NCBI GenBank assembly: GCA_014155875.1
Contig: JACEFZ010002074.1
Span: forward strand, 186,001 to 250,000
DNA from: Cepaea nemoralis
Lineage: Eukaryota; Mollusca; Gastropoda; Stylommatophora; Helicidae
Reading direction: 5' to 3'
DNA: 64,000 bases
Shown here: piece after piece, positions 22,101 to 32,399 of the stretch
How the letters are laid out: the number at the start of each line of letters is the position of its first letter
Position numbering within the stretch: position 1 is the first letter of the stretch
Position numbers and translations under genes: made by a program
The notes under the pieces: model-generated
Database searches by the model: none
What the model saw: the letters and a program-made list of their open reading frames with translations, nothing else
What the model was told of the DNA's origin: nothing

Positions 22101-23340
22101 CTGCGAATGCATTTCCTTAGCTGCTTAGAGCATATTTAAAAGATCATAATAACATGTTAGTAATGCCTTGATTGAGCATTACACTTAGTAATTATGTTCA
22201 AGCATTCTGCGGAGTTACAAGATATTTAAAAGAAAAAAAACATTTAGATAAGCAATGAGTCGGGGACTAATAGTGTTACAAGGGAGTGCAGGGAGTGGCC
22301 TGCAGGGGCCACGGAAGTGGAAATTCAGCAACTAATTCAGGATAATTCTCGCCCGGGTGATGTGATTATCTACACGGATGGTTCGGTGTTGAGAGGTAGG
22401 AGAAGTGCCTGAGGATTCTTAGCAAAAGCTAATGGTCGACGTTTGGTGCAGGAGAGCCTGGCGTATGATGACACAACATCTAGCTTAGAAATGGAGGTGG
22501 CGGCGGTCAGTGCAGCTTTCCGCTGGATAGAGAACACGATACATACACACATTGTGATTGTAACTGACTCAGAAAGCATGCGGAGGAGGGTAAGGATAAG
22601 CAGGCTTCGTGCAGACTGGCTTGCTTCAGGTATCACCTGGATCTTTTCTCCAGGGCATGCCGGTGTGCTGGGGAATGAACTGGCGGACAGATTGGCTGGC
22701 TCGGCAAAACTTGGTGGAGTATTGATGCATGACAAGACAGACGTGGTTGCGGCCTTGTGGGAGCACGTGTACACCTCGGAGGAGCAAATGGATCACCATA
22801 GTCTGGTAAGAATGAGGCAGCGAGGTGTGACGAGGGGATCTGGCCGACGCCCGACGCTCAGAGGAAAGGCGAGACAGACATATAATCAGATAGCTACTAG
22901 AAATATTAGTGTTGGAACTCTTCGCTGGCTGCTGAGGGCGGGGACGGAGCGCTTATGGGAATGTCCCGAATGCTGTGATGTCAGTTAATAAATCAATCAA
23001 TCAGTGTTACAAGGGAGATAACTTGAATTTAAAAAAAAAAGAATATTTACTAGCGATGATAACAATAACCAACTTAAAACTTCTCAAATATTCTATTAGA
23101 AATAAAACAATCAATGCAGAAGTAAAATATATTAATGCCCAATACAATCCTTTTAGTTTTATTAGCGAAAATGTTTTAAATATTTACATACTTACATTTT
23201 ATAATTGAATTTTTAATCATACATTTATTTATTACACGTTATTTGTAACGATCAATGTAAGATTATATGGCCGTTTCCCTATATGGGAAGAAGAACATTT
23301 GTTTACTGGCCTCCTAGGGCCGCAAATAAAAAAAAGGGGG
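22101..23340. repeat. AT-rich linker of the macro-repeat, U1
   Basis: Matches 42600-43125 and 63368-63915. It contains the words GTTACAAGGGAGATAACTTG, CTAGCGATGATAA and TTACTGGCCTCCTAGGGCC. There is no coding sequence apart from the LINE inserted at 22287-23002. Confidence 0.75.
22287..23002 (+). mobile_element. 5'-truncated I-like LINE, RNase H end
   Basis: Flanked by a 15-bp duplication AGTGTTACAAGGGAG (22272-22286 and 23003-23017). The sister unit at 42778 has one copy and no insert. The element carries only the end of its ORF2: an RNase H domain with DVIIYTDGSVL (22363 on, one stop just after), LEMEVAAVSAAFRWIE, IVIVTDSESMRRR and FSPGHAGVLGNELADRLAG. A basic tail follows, ending ECPECCDVS, stop. 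The 3' tail is (AATC)n. RNase H after RT marks I-superfamily LINEs (Ingi/Nimb-like). It is nonfunctional through truncation. Confidence 0.88.
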
Positions 23341-23344
23341 AAAG

Positions 23345-23489
23345 AAAATTAACCATGCGTCCGACACACCCATCTGGAGATCATCTGCCACATCCTGCAC
23401 CCATCTTCTCTTCGGCCTTCCTCTCCTCTCTTCTCAGGCATATACCCCTCCCTTATTGTTCTCTCCAAACTTTCCTGACGTTTCCATTC
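23345..23489 (-). pseudogene. LINE C-terminal scrap, U1
   Basis: On the minus strand one frame reads GRPKRRWVQDVADDLQMGVS, DAW, a typical basic C-terminus of a BovB- or RTE-like polymerase. It fuses to the end of the RTE-A piece. In U1 a one-repeat loss in the (GATG)n tail of RTE-A keeps a different frame open across the junction (to 23349). The same scrap recurs at 43130-43261 and at 63918-64000. Confidence 0.6.
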
Positions 23490-24117
23490 ATCCATCCATG
23501 TGCCATGCCGATAAGCGTGGGCGGTCATGTTCTGCCATCTCACTCGATCACCAGAGTCGTGGATCAGCTCCGTGTTTCTGTCTCGACTATGCCATGTGGC
23601 CAAGCAATCCAGGTATTTAATTCTTTGTCTTCCCTTTGGTCTCCTCCCTTCGATCTTGCCAGTTGTCACCAAGTTCTCCAATTCATTTCTTCTCATAACA
23701 TGCCCAAAAAATGTTGACTGTCTACGTCTAATGTCTCTAATCAGTTTACGATCTTCATTTGTTTCTTGAAGGACTTGTTCATTTGTCTTTCTGTCTGTCC
23801 ATGGTATTCTTTGCATTTTCCTCAGAAACCACATTTCCACAGCCATCAGCTGTTTTTTCAGCTTGACCGCTTATTGTACACGCTTCACGTCCATACAGAA
23901 GTATACGTTCTATGTAGCACTTCAACACTCTTTTCTCTCGTTTCAATTGATATCTTTTTATTAGTCAGTATGCAAAATGCTACTTTCGCAATGACAATTC
24001 TTGTTCTAATCTCTTCAAGGCATCTCCCATCAGATGTTATGACTGTGCCGAGATAACTGTATCGATTCACTTGCTTAAGAATATGCCAATTTACTTGTAT
24101 ATCCCGTTTCAAGTGAC
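23490..24117 (-). pseudogene. RTE-A C-terminal third, U1 (fused to RTE-B)
   Basis: The minus frame reads RDIQVNWHILKQVNRYSYLG, TVITSDGRCLEEIRTRI, then after frameshifts MAVEMWFLRKMQRIPWTDRK, NEQVLQETNEDRKLIRDIRR and RQSTFFGHVMRR, ending AHAYRHGT. Upstream (right), the frame does not continue into RTE-A. It joins RTE-B sequence (IKDDKTKTIDIFGHLK). U2 has the same junction at about 43895, so the chimera predates the duplication. Confidence 0.8.
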
Positions 24118-24241
24118 CAAATATATCAATTGTCTTTGTTTTATCGTCTTTAATAGCCAACACTCTTCAATATTCAGCTCTTGAAGTATGGATGCATTTG
24201 TTAGTTAGTTAGTCGACAGATCATCCTCATTGCACATCGAA

Positions 24242-24925
24242 CTATTCAGTCCATAAGTGCTCGGATCCCCTCCTCAGTAAATCCCGCAGCGTGTAGCGGC
24301 TAACGACACCAGTTCTGTGTTGGTTTATCAATCTTCTTTGGCTTCCTGCGTAGTGTTCTTGTTTGGCCACACCTCTTTTAATTTGCTGTTCTCGCAGTCT
24401 GGCCATGGTTGTAGATTTACAGTCATCACTTGGTTCACGCGAAAGTCTTACTTCTCGTAGAGCATTCAGAATGTCAGCCTGGTCCATGGCGCGTCCACCC
24501 TCCACCGTAGCCTCACCTGCGAGCTTGTCAGCCCGCTCATTTCCTTGTACTCCCGCATGCCCTGGCACGAAGATGAAACTAATCTTTGCCAGCCGAGACC
24601 GCTCCAGAGGCAGCAACCATTCTCTTCGGATCGACCCCTCCTCTATCCTCTTGATCATGTTCATTGAGTCGCTAAGGAAACATGCCCTAGTGAATGTCTG
24701 TGTCTCGAGCCATGTTATTGCTTTACTTACTGCCATGACTTCCATAGTCAGGCTACTTGTGGTTTCAGTGAAAGCACCAGAGTCCTCCTTCACAATTCTC
24801 CTTCCGGTCCGAGCCGTAAAGGCCCATGAGCTTCTCACATGTCGGACGACCGACCCATCTGTGTAGATGACAGCATCACCGTCTAGCGAATTCTCGAAAA
24901 TCAACGCTTGTACTTCAGCCTCCAC
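24242..24925 (-). pseudogene. I-like LINE RNase H domain
   Basis: A 227-codon frame that reads as a complete RNase H fold. DAVIYTDGSVV holds the first catalytic aspartate, LTMEVMAVSKAITWLE the glutamate, CFLSDSMNMIKRIEE the second aspartate and FVPGHAGVQGNERADKLAG the final aspartate motif. All four acidic positions are present. It ends RDLLRRGSEHLWTE, stop. In these LINEs the domain removes RNA template during second-strand synthesis. The domain is open, but the rest of the ORF is not. Confidence 0.9.
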
Positions 24926-25048
24926 AGCAGCCGGATTTTCTTGTCTGCATTTTCTATCTAGTTGGATGCAAACTGAAAAGGATGTGCAGAATTATTTTGG
25001 CACTTGTACCCACTCCTCGCCAGGTTCTAAGTCCCCAAGTGAACACAA

Positions 25049-25632
25049 CTATTGAAGAATGTCTTCGGCTTGACCCATCCACGACCGTCCTCTTTTTAAC
25101 CTGTTGCCCTTCACCTTCCTAATGTCACTATACAGTGGATGCTGAGTGTCTGCATTAACTCTGATGTAGGCGCGTGCTCTGCAAACTTGTATTCTCTCTT
25201 CAATGGTTGGAAAGTCAAGAAGGTAGCGCATCGCCCTGCATGATGTATCTCTTGTACATCCAAGAATAATGCGCATAGCTTCATTCTGTATCCTTTCCAT
25301 CCTTTCTATCTGCTTACGGCAGAGAGTCAGGATTGCCATTGCATACTCAAAAACAGACATGACCAGCACCTCGTACAGAAGACATAGATGGCGCTGCTCA
25401 CAGTTTGCTGCCGCCATCACCCGCATCGCAGCCAAACCCCGCTTACCTTTGTTATCACCTGGTCTATGTGCTCATTATAAGCAAGGCTTCGATCAAACCG
25501 TATTCCCAGGTAATTCATTGCCTGCGGTCTTTCCACCGTCTCTGAACACAGCTTTACAGTTGGTGTTGGAGTGTTGACAATATGATTATTCAACGTGTAC
25601 CAAGTCACTGTTGCCTTTGTTGGGTTGACCAT
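25049..25632 (-). pseudogene. I-like LINE RT thumb and connection region
   Basis: The blocks are NPTKATVTWYTLNNHIVN, MNYLGIRFDRSLAYNEHIDQ, then in another frame EQRHLCLLYEVLVMSVFEYA, RIQNEAMRIILGCTRDTSCR, AMRYLLDFPTIEERI and LKRGRSWMGQAEDILQ. The pattern (YLGI-FDR, QNEAMR-ILG-T-DT, MRYLLD-P) is shared by RNase H-bearing invertebrate LINEs between RT and RNase H. A frameshift near 25425 splits it. Confidence 0.8.
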
Positions 25633-25671
25633 TGCCCCAGCTTCATCACACCAAGTACTTATGCGATTGAG

Positions 25672-26264
25672 TTAGGTTTTTAGTTCCACAGCAACCTGCT
25701 CTCTATCCTTACCCTGACGATACACTAAAACATCATCGGCATATGACAATGTCCTGCCAGGTCCAGTGATCTGCTCACTGGTGATCCTCACTGTGTAGGC
25801 GTTGAACAGTACCGGAGATAATGGTGATCCCAGTGGTAGGCCAGGATATATTGTTGTTGGTTCCGAAGTCCAACTGCCACATCTAAAAACTACTTTCCGT
25901 TGGAAGAGGGCTGCAGCGATCCAACTAAGGAGGAATGGACTTACTATGAGTTCAAGAATCTGAAGCATTAAAAAATCCAATGGTGCTCTGTTGTATGCGT
26001 CCTCAAGATCAATCGCTGCAGCAAAGGTTTCAATGCCTGAGTGGAAACCTTCATAGACATCATGGGCAAAAACTGCTGCATTGGTCCAGGTTTCTCTTTT
26101 TGGACGGTACCGTCCCAGGATAGGTGGGAAAACACCTTGCCTCTCTACTGGTTTGATATTTTCCTGGCAATTACCTTCTCCAGCAGCTTGCCTATTGTAT
26201 TCTGCATGGTTATAAATCGATATCCCTGAATCTTTGTGTGGTCTTTGTCAGGCTTCGGCAAGGG
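25672..26264 (-). pseudogene. I-like LINE reverse transcriptase (fingers and palm)
   Basis: Minus-strand blocks in order are PLPKPDKDHTKIQGYRFITM, IGKLLEKVIARKISNQ, a frameshift, GIETFAAAIDLEDAYNRAPL (motif A), YPGLPLGSPLSPVLFNAYTV (motif B) and LSYADDVLVYRQ (motif C, YADD intact). The family synthesises DNA from its own RNA at nicked targets. The 5' truncation falls just before the first block. Frameshifts inactivate it. Confidence 0.85.
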
Positions 26265-26646
26265 GGATGCATTTGTCCTTTTTTTTATCCAAGGTATTCT
26301 TAGAACCCGTCATAACATTTATATTCAAAAGCATTTATGCGCGGTTCAGCTTGTTCAGTAAGTGTCCAGGTCTCACAGGCGTATATTGTAATGGAAAAAT
26401 ACATGCTCTTAAAAATCTAATTTTTGTAGTTCTGTCTGTCCCACGCCATAATTTATTAAGTGTTTTTAGTCTTTGAAAAGCAATTGATAGTCGTCGTGTA
26501 ATTTCTTTAATTGTGTCACCATTGTTGGTAATCAATGACCCAAGATATTCAAAATTTTCCACCAAGTCCAATCTTTCCTCATTAACATATATTTATTTCT
26601 CAATGGTAGTTTTATCTGTATGCATTATCTTTGTTTTTGCGATGTT

Positions 26647-26874
26647 CTTATTCTGCTTCTTCTTTCGTTCGCCTGAAATATGTCTATAACTGCAGTGTTG
26701 TCTCTTGTATGAATCTAACAGTCTTTTTTTTTTAGTTCACTCAGCGGTCCATAGAGTTTATCTCCCAATGTTGTCTCTCTAGGCCAGAAGGTTCGGATAT
26801 GTTGTAGTTTGGGCAGTCCTGAAGTATGTGTTCTGCTGTGTGCGACGCCAAACCACATGTGCACATGTTAAGAT
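26647..26874 (-). mobile_element. 228-bp insertion encoding a Cys-His knuckle, within RTE-B (U1)
   Basis: ATGTT at 26642-26646 and 26875-26879 bracket it. The RTE-B relic at 258-704 reads straight through this point (LYLNIAKSKIMH). The insert's minus frame reads CTCGLASHTAEHILQDCPNY, a C-x-C-x7-H-x4-C pattern found at the C-terminus of some jockey- and CR1-like LINEs, and ends in a purine-rich stretch. U2 carries the same insert (47375-47580), so it predates the duplication. Confidence 0.55.
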
Positions 26875-26879
26875 ATAAG

Positions 26880-27370
26880 TTGTGATTTTCACTATTTTTT
26901 GGGGTTGAGGTTATTAAGTTTTCTATATCAGTCTGTGATGTGGATAGTAATATTGTATCATCAGCATATCGAATCTCTGGTATTTCATGACCACCGATAT
27001 TTAGGGCATCATATTGCTCCCTGGTTATATCATCTCTGACATTTCTCATTATATTTTAGGCGTACAAGTTAAACAAATAGGGTGACAGCACACATCCCTG
27101 ACGGACTCTTTTCTTGATGTCAAACCAATCTGATGTCTGCCATCTATTCTAACCGCTGCTTGTTGGTCTAGATTTTTCTAGATAGAGCATTTTTATGAGT
27201 TGTACTACATGTGATGGAAAGCCCATATTCCTCATGATTTCCCAAAGTTTCTGATGGTGTACATAGTCAAATGCCTTTGAATAATCCACAAAACAGGAGA
27301 ATAGGTTTACATTAAATTTTCTGCATTTCTCTATTATTAAACGCATGTTGCTCCACCGATGTGTCTCCAC
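26880..27370 (-). pseudogene. RTE-B RT palm, U1
   Basis: After the insertion the frame resumes NMRLIIEKCRKFNVNLFSCF, VDYSKAFDYVHHQKLWEIMR, NMGFPSHVVQLIKMLYLE. There is damage around the expected position before motif B, then RNVRDDITREQYDALNIGG and HEIPEIRYADDTILLSTSQT (YADD intact), ending KNSENHNLYLN. The break between frames lies near 27050-27150. Confidence 0.85.
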
Positions 27371-29003
27371 CTTGCGTGTCCCATTGACCCCATGTGCTAT
27401 GTCGATGGATGAAAACTACATATCGGACAGCTTATGGGATAGGGGCCAGACTAAGCGAGACACAACCTGCTGCTCTGCAGGTAGACTGAGGATAGCAGTC
27501 AAAAGTTTAAGTCAGGCGCACGAAGGCAGAAGTTCTTGGTCCGGACACATACTCTAAGGCTCTCTGTCGAGGGTTGAGGCTGAACGCCCTAAGCCATAAA
27601 CCCTCGGATGTGAGAGCCGGGCCGATACCCACCTACCGAAAAATGGAGGTGAGATACTGAGCACGCTACATGCCCAGTTCAGCCTTACTTGTCCGAAGGC
27701 TCTCAGCTGGGGGATATGAGGGATCACCGGATGAGAGGGCCTGGACGTTTCTCGCTCACTGCAGCACGGAGGTAAGGTGCTGAGCCGGCAGCACATGTAG
27801 CCTACCTCGTGAGCGAGTACTAAAAGGTAGAAGAAGTGCGTCAGTCGAATGAAATGGTTACGAAAACTGTCTGTATCTAACTCATAGAGAGTGTAGACAA
27901 AGGTGGTAAAACGTCTCAATAACACGAAATGGAACGCACGGCTAGCGAATCCATTGCGTGGTCCGAAGTCTGAAGCGAAAGCTTACCTAGTGGATGTCGC
28001 CCGCAGACTGACCGTTCCTGGTGTGTGCTTGAGCGACCAGTGGCAAGCGAGATGCCCAACACATGGAAGTGAGGAACTAAAGCAGCCATGAGCAGGACGT
28101 GGCATCTCCTCGGGTGAGCCCAGTCTCAGAGCAATATGTGCCGGCTCTGCAATTATGGAAGCCTCCTTGGATAGCGAGGGAATGCCCATGGTCTACCCCT
28201 GCCTTCCCTTGAGGGTTGACCGTGATGTCTTTGACCGTCCTATCTTGACCAGCTGAGATGTGGGCGACATCACAACAATAAGTCTAACGTGCCTCGAAAC
28301 CCGAGGAAGGCTAATCTCATTAAAAATGCCCGCCGAAGACGGAAGTGCCGTCCTACGGGTGGCAAGGCAAAATAAAAATTGCCACTACGCATTTACGTCA
28401 GAGTGAAATGTCTCGTCCGAATGTCTCTCGTGCTAGGAACAGACCTAGTTTCCGAATGCCGCTCTTGTTCGGAACAGCTCTGACTAAGTAGTTTTCCGAA
28501 TGTCCGTCGTGCCTGGAACAGCTCTGACGGGCACAACGACAAGCACATGTCCGATTCGAAAACTCGCTGAGTGGATACCGTCTGCAGACCTGTCTGGTTT
28601 GTGCGGGAACGGCCCGGGGCGAACGAAATGCCCAATATATTGAAGTGAGGAATTAAAGCAGCCATGAGCAGGACGTGACGATTCCCTCGGTGAGCCCAGC
28701 ACCAGGGCGCTATGTGTCGGCTCTGCAATTATGGAAGCCACCCTAGGATGGCGGAAAATGCCATGGACTGTCCCTGCCTTCCTTTGAGGGATGACCGCGA
28801 AGTCTTCGACTGTTCCAACTTGACTAGGTGGGATGTGGATGGTAACACAAAAGTGAAAGTCTCCCAGGAATGCTAACCTGGTCAAAATTGCACGCTAAAA
28901 GTCGGATGTGTTGGCCTAAGGGTTTCGACCCAAGGTGCCTAACGAGACACACCGCAATCATATCTGAAAAAAAAAAATACTCCGGATGAACGCAAAGAAA
29001 AAG
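27351..29003 (+). mobile_element. 1.65-kb ORF-less retroposon inside RTE-B, U1
   Basis: A 12-bp duplication AAACGCATGTTG (27339-27350 and 29004-29015) flanks it. The right end is A-rich (TCTGAAAAAAAAAAATACTC, then CGCAAAGAAAAAG), so it is oriented plus. It is GC-richer than its host. Two internal blocks about 570-590 bp apart resemble each other: on the plus strand around 28120-28245 and 28700-28830, both with GGCTCTGCAATTATGGAAGC, then CCATGG, CTGCCTTCC and TGACCG. No RT or other domain is readable. It could be UTR sequence of a LINE or a large SINE-like non-autonomous element. Confidence 0.7.
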
Positions 29004-29514
29004 AAACGCATGTTGAGTATGTGATCTCTTGTTCCTCTTCCTTGTCTAAATCCAGCTTGAACCACGTTAATCTCTTCTTCCATTTTCTTACGAAGTCTTC
29101 CCATTATGATTTTTAGTAGAATTTTACTTGCATGACTGATCAGGGCAACAGTTCTATAGTTGATGCATAATTTCAGGTTTTTTTTGGTATTGGAATGAAG
29201 ATAGTTCTCTTCCAATCTTTTGGCCATATACCATATTTCCATATCTTTTTACATAATGCATGATGGATTTGTATGCTTTCTTTTCCTCCCGCTTTAATTA
29301 GTTCAGCTGGTATCTCATCACATCCTGGTGATTTACTATTCTTCGGGTTCTTTATTGCCCATGCAGTTTCATCTAATGAGGGTTCAGGTTCTGTTTCTGC
29401 TGTCTTTGGTTCATGTATATCATTCACATCCTCACAGTCATTCATATCATACATGCCACTGCAGTATTCCTGCCATCTTTCGCGAATTTGTCTAGATTCT
29501 GTCACAGATAACAT
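28958..29514 (-). pseudogene. RTE-B RT N-terminal part, U1
   Basis: Two overlapping minus frames give TESRQIRERWQEYCSGMYD, NPKNSKSPGCDEIPAELIKA, WKRTIFIPIPKKT and, after a frameshift, NYRTVALISHASKILLKIIM and VVQAGFRQGRGTRDHILNMR. These are RT fingers up to the residue before motif A. The next 1.65 kb belong to another element. U2 lacks about 350 bp of this stretch. Confidence 0.85.
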
Positions 29515-30600
29515 TTAATTGAGGTTGAACATTTCTTGTCAATAACTTCATTTCTTTGAACATTTCGTAATCTCTTCCATTCTTATGATATTGCTCTATT
29601 TTAATACAACAATCTTGTATATATTGGTTTTTGTCCTTTCTTGTGTTCTTCCTTATTTCTCGTGTTAAAGATTTATACTTCACCCTAATGTTATCGTTTT
29701 CTCCTTTATTTTTCAGTTCCCTTCGTTGTTTTATTAATTCTAAAGTGCATGGTGTAATCCATGGCTTATGCTGCTTAGTCCTGGTCGGAATTAAATCTTT
29801 GGATGTTTTTATCAGGATATCTCTAGCTTGTACTGCCAGTTCATCAGGTGTCTTTTCCTCTTGTACAGACATCAAGACCCCAAAACGATTCCTCACTTCT
29901 ACGTTGTATGTATCTGGTATTTTTGTGAGATCAAAACGAAGTGGCCTTGGACCTCGGGTAAGCTTTTTGAGTTTTAATTGCAGATCTGCTTCTAATAACT
30001 GATGATCTGTATCATAGTCTGCACTTCGTTGGGTTTTTGCAGATGTTATGCTTGATCTCCATCTTCTTTGCATTAAAATATAATCTATCTGATTTTTGGT
30101 AATACTGTCCGAGGACTTCCACGTGAAGAGTCTTCTTGGTTGTTGTTTAAACAGTGTGTTGGCTATTGTTAACTCATTTTCTGTGCAAAATTCAATTAAT
30201 TTATCACCTGCATCATTTCTATTTCCCAATCCAAATTTTCCTTAAAAGTGTCTCTCATTTTCGGGTCTTCCTGTACTTACTTTAGTATTAAAATCTCCCA
30301 TTATTTTTGTTATATCATTATTGCAAATCTTATTTAATGTGTCTTGTAGTGTGTTGTAAAATCTTCAATTTCGTCCTCCTCTGCTGTTGAAGTAGGTGCA
30401 TACATCTGAACGAGAGTTGTGTTTTTGGACGTCCTTTAAGTCTGATAGTAAGGATTCTGTCACTAACTGAGGTATATCCCATTAAAGCTTTTGCAGTCGT
30501 TTTATTTAAACAAAATGCCACTCCGCTCTGGCCTCCGACGTCTCTACCAGAAAATATGAAAAGACTTCCATTTTCATTTGTAAAATTTCCCTTGCCTCTC
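29492..30600 (-). pseudogene. RTE-B endonuclease, U1
   Basis: The minus strand starts with sequence like EHRWRGKGNFTNENGSLFIF and SGRDVGGQSGVAFCLNKTTA, then VSDRILTIRLKGRP (to 30330), a frameshift, YAPTSTAEE, KIMGDFNTKVS and, from 30229, GNRNDAGDKLIEFCTENELT. TWKSSDSITKNQIDYILMQR and YDTDHQLLEADL follow; the catalytic SDH is TDH here. The tail continues to NVQPQLNVICD. BovB endonucleases show the same LIEFC-EN-L--ANTLF and NQIDYIL-QRRWRSSI pattern. Confidence 0.85.
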
Positions 30601-30880
30601 CAGCGATGTTCACTAATTCCTAAAATGTGAATATTTTAAAATATATGGGATCACATTTGAAAACTTCAAAGTTTAAATGTTTACTACCCACATCTTTGCC
30701 AGCTTCAACGATACTTTTGAGAGCAAGTCGCCTAATCTGGAGATTGTTTTCACCACGTATCAATCAGGTGCAGTCTCCACAATGAAGGTTGGCTGCAATG
30801 GATCTCTAACACTGTCTGTCTCTCGCCTTGACTGTACATTCTGTCAAGCTGATGTTCGTCAATCTCTTTATGTTATCTTC
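30601..30880 (-). pseudogene. LINE C-terminal scrap preceding RTE-B, U1
   Basis: Homologous to 51290-51517. Minus-strand remnants of LTECTVKARDR can be read, but the frame is broken here. The block is cut at 30880 by the Gmr-1 LTR. Confidence 0.6.
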
Positions 30881-31464
30881 TGTCAAAGTCTTGCGTAGCG
30901 CAAGAACTATGGCTCGTATCTTGACAAGTGTGATACTAAATACGATTATCAAATAACACGAGGCTAATCACCGATAATATAATTCGCGCTATTTATTCGC
31001 GCACTGCACACATCAGAAACAATACAGGCTTCGCGCAATCACAATTCACATTATCAAATAGATCACAAATACAAGCAATCAATACATCAATATAATAATA
31101 CACCAATGCACTCAACTTACAAGTCAAACACACAGGCGTTCCATCTCCAACGGTCATACAGGCTAGCTATCAAGACATGCATAAACTCTCAAGCCGCATT
31201 CACACGTCAGTCCGTTACGGCACCCAAGCCTAGTCTGGCTGGCCTTTTAGCACACACCTCAGTTGTGCTCGAGTCAGGTTGCGTGACCCCTCAATGTTCA
31301 CGCTGTGTTCCAGCTGACCGCCGACTGCGTAGCATCGCTCAGTGTTGATTGTCTGGCGTTGTTGACGACGCCGCGTTATAGCTGTAGTGTTTATCAGAGT
31401 TCAGCGCTGCATTGTCGGGCGTTGGTACAGACAACGCGTTATAACTCTGGGTGAGACTCTGACA
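30881..31464 (-). repeat. Gmr-1 3' LTR (copy 1), 584 bp
   Basis: On the minus strand it starts TGTCAGAGTCTCACCC and ends GCAAGACTTTGACA. The polypurine tract (A run then G run then AGAA) abuts its start at 31465-31491. Compared with the middle LTR there are roughly a dozen visible substitutions over 570 bp. An open antisense frame (31106-31348) is conserved only because the LTRs are. Confidence 0.85.
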
Positions 31465-31491
31465 TTCTCCCCCCCCCCCTTTTTTTTTCTC
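31465..31491 (-). other. Gmr-1 polypurine tract (copy 1)
   Basis: The minus strand is A9 followed by a run of G and AGAA directly before the LTR. The equivalent in copy 2 is at 36423-36446, with shorter homopolymers. It is the expected plus-strand primer site and fixes the element's orientation. Confidence 0.8.
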
Positions 31492-32399
31492 ATGAAAGGT
31501 TTTCCTTTCATGTACTCTATATAGCTGTTCTTTATCTTGTCAGAATCGAACTTTGCACTTCATCTGACGTAGATTTTTGGTTTGTCTTAATATGTACAGG
31601 TGATTAGTAAACAATATGCATACAATCCCCATGTCTACCCATCAAGCATACTTGTCAAGTACAATCAATTCCATGGTTTTTACCTCGCTGAGACACAGCC
31701 AGTCCGGTAGGTTACGGCTAACTTGCCCCTACCTCTCTACCAAAAAGAAAAATTACAAATAATCAGGTCAGCCTGTGAGTATCTACCTATAAGATAACTC
31801 CGACATTGGACATCTACCCTTATCTCATAGAATATCCAATGATACAATTGTCATAAATTTATAAACATTTTAGTATCGTCTGCTAACTTTCAAATTAATA
31901 TGGACATATAACGGAAGTGTAGAGCTGTGTTGTTGCCCGCATGTGTTATGTTGACATTCACATCAAGGTCTCTCGTTTTAGATGGAATATACGGAGCACC
32001 CAGTTCTTGTCATCAGCTGTTGGATAGCTTCTTCCGTCTTATTCTCGGATTAGGTTGTCATGGTCATCATTCGTACTTGTTAAAACGTCGTGGACCATCT
32101 TTGTAGATGTACTCAGGATTACTTGACGCTGTTCAAGCTCGGTGAGTCGTTGGGTTCTGTAGTACTGTCCTGTGACACTTGTGGTGCCTATTTCTTATAA
32201 TATTACATATTTACAATAGTAATGGCATTCTTTCACATCTCTCACAATTATCCGACACATTCATTCACATAATAATAATAGTATGTACACAATGTATTTA
32301 CAATGGGAGATTAAATCTTCCCTATCACACTGTTCTTCACAGCGTAACTGACATGAAGTCACAATTGGCTGTGGTGTTGAGCACTATTTACTTTGCAGT
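31492..32399 (-). other. Gmr-1 3' untranslated region, copy 1
   Basis: About 0.9 kb between the RNase H stop and the polypurine tract, without coding content. Copy 2 has the same region plus an extra 352 bp at 36799-37150. Confidence 0.7.

Larger units (their letters stand above)
24202..26264 (-). mobile_element. 5'-truncated I-like LINE with RT and RNase H
   Basis: Flanked by GGATGCATTTGT at 24190-24201 and 26265-26276. U2 shows the uninterrupted site near 43961. On the minus strand it starts inside the RT fingers and ends with a (CTAA)n tail at 24202. That orients it and shows target-primed insertion. It carries RT (26264-25672), thumb and linker (25632-25049) and RNase H (24925-24242) in several frames. 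The tail repeat resembles that at 12966. Confidence 0.9.
26265..30600 (-). mobile_element. RTE-B LINE, U1 copy (with nested 1.65-kb and 228-bp insertions)
   Basis: On the minus strand it runs from an EN start near 30600 to the RT thumb near 26280. It joins the RTE-A end at about 24117 across the I-like LINE. The parts are EN 30600-29515, RT fingers 29514-29016, insertion 29003-27351, RT motif A 27350-27149, motifs B and C 27148-26880, a 228-bp insert 26874-26647, and the thumb 26640-26280. The family resembles BovB throughout. It is degenerate. Confidence 0.8.
21552..30880. repeat. macro-repeat unit U1 (left part truncated)
   Basis: From 21552, U1 follows the same order of pieces as U2 from 42045 and U3 from about 53775. 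The order is RTE-C 3' end(+), RTE-C RT scrap(-), AT-rich linker, LINE scrap(-), RTE-A 3' end(-), RTE-B(-) and a LINE C-terminus(-). Private insertions are 22287-23002, 24202-26264 and the Gmr-1 block from 30881. The left part (RTE-A plus strand) is missing; an RTE-A element in minus orientation abuts instead. Confidence 0.8.

Noticed and set aside
24202..24213. TTAG repeats as telomeric sequence
   Set aside because: The run is TTAGTTAGTTAG, a 4-base repeat at the 3' end of a LINE, not the arthropod TTAGG telomere repeat.
28393..28885. Minus-strand frames of 111 and 133 codons in the 1.65-kb insert
   Set aside because: They overlap in different frames, are not conserved in phase with the copy at 49107-49470, and show no domain. 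The insert is oriented on the plus strand.
31106..31348. 80-codon plus-strand frame conserved at 36064-36306
   Set aside because: It lies antisense within the two Gmr-1 LTRs. Conservation follows from LTR identity, not protein constraint.
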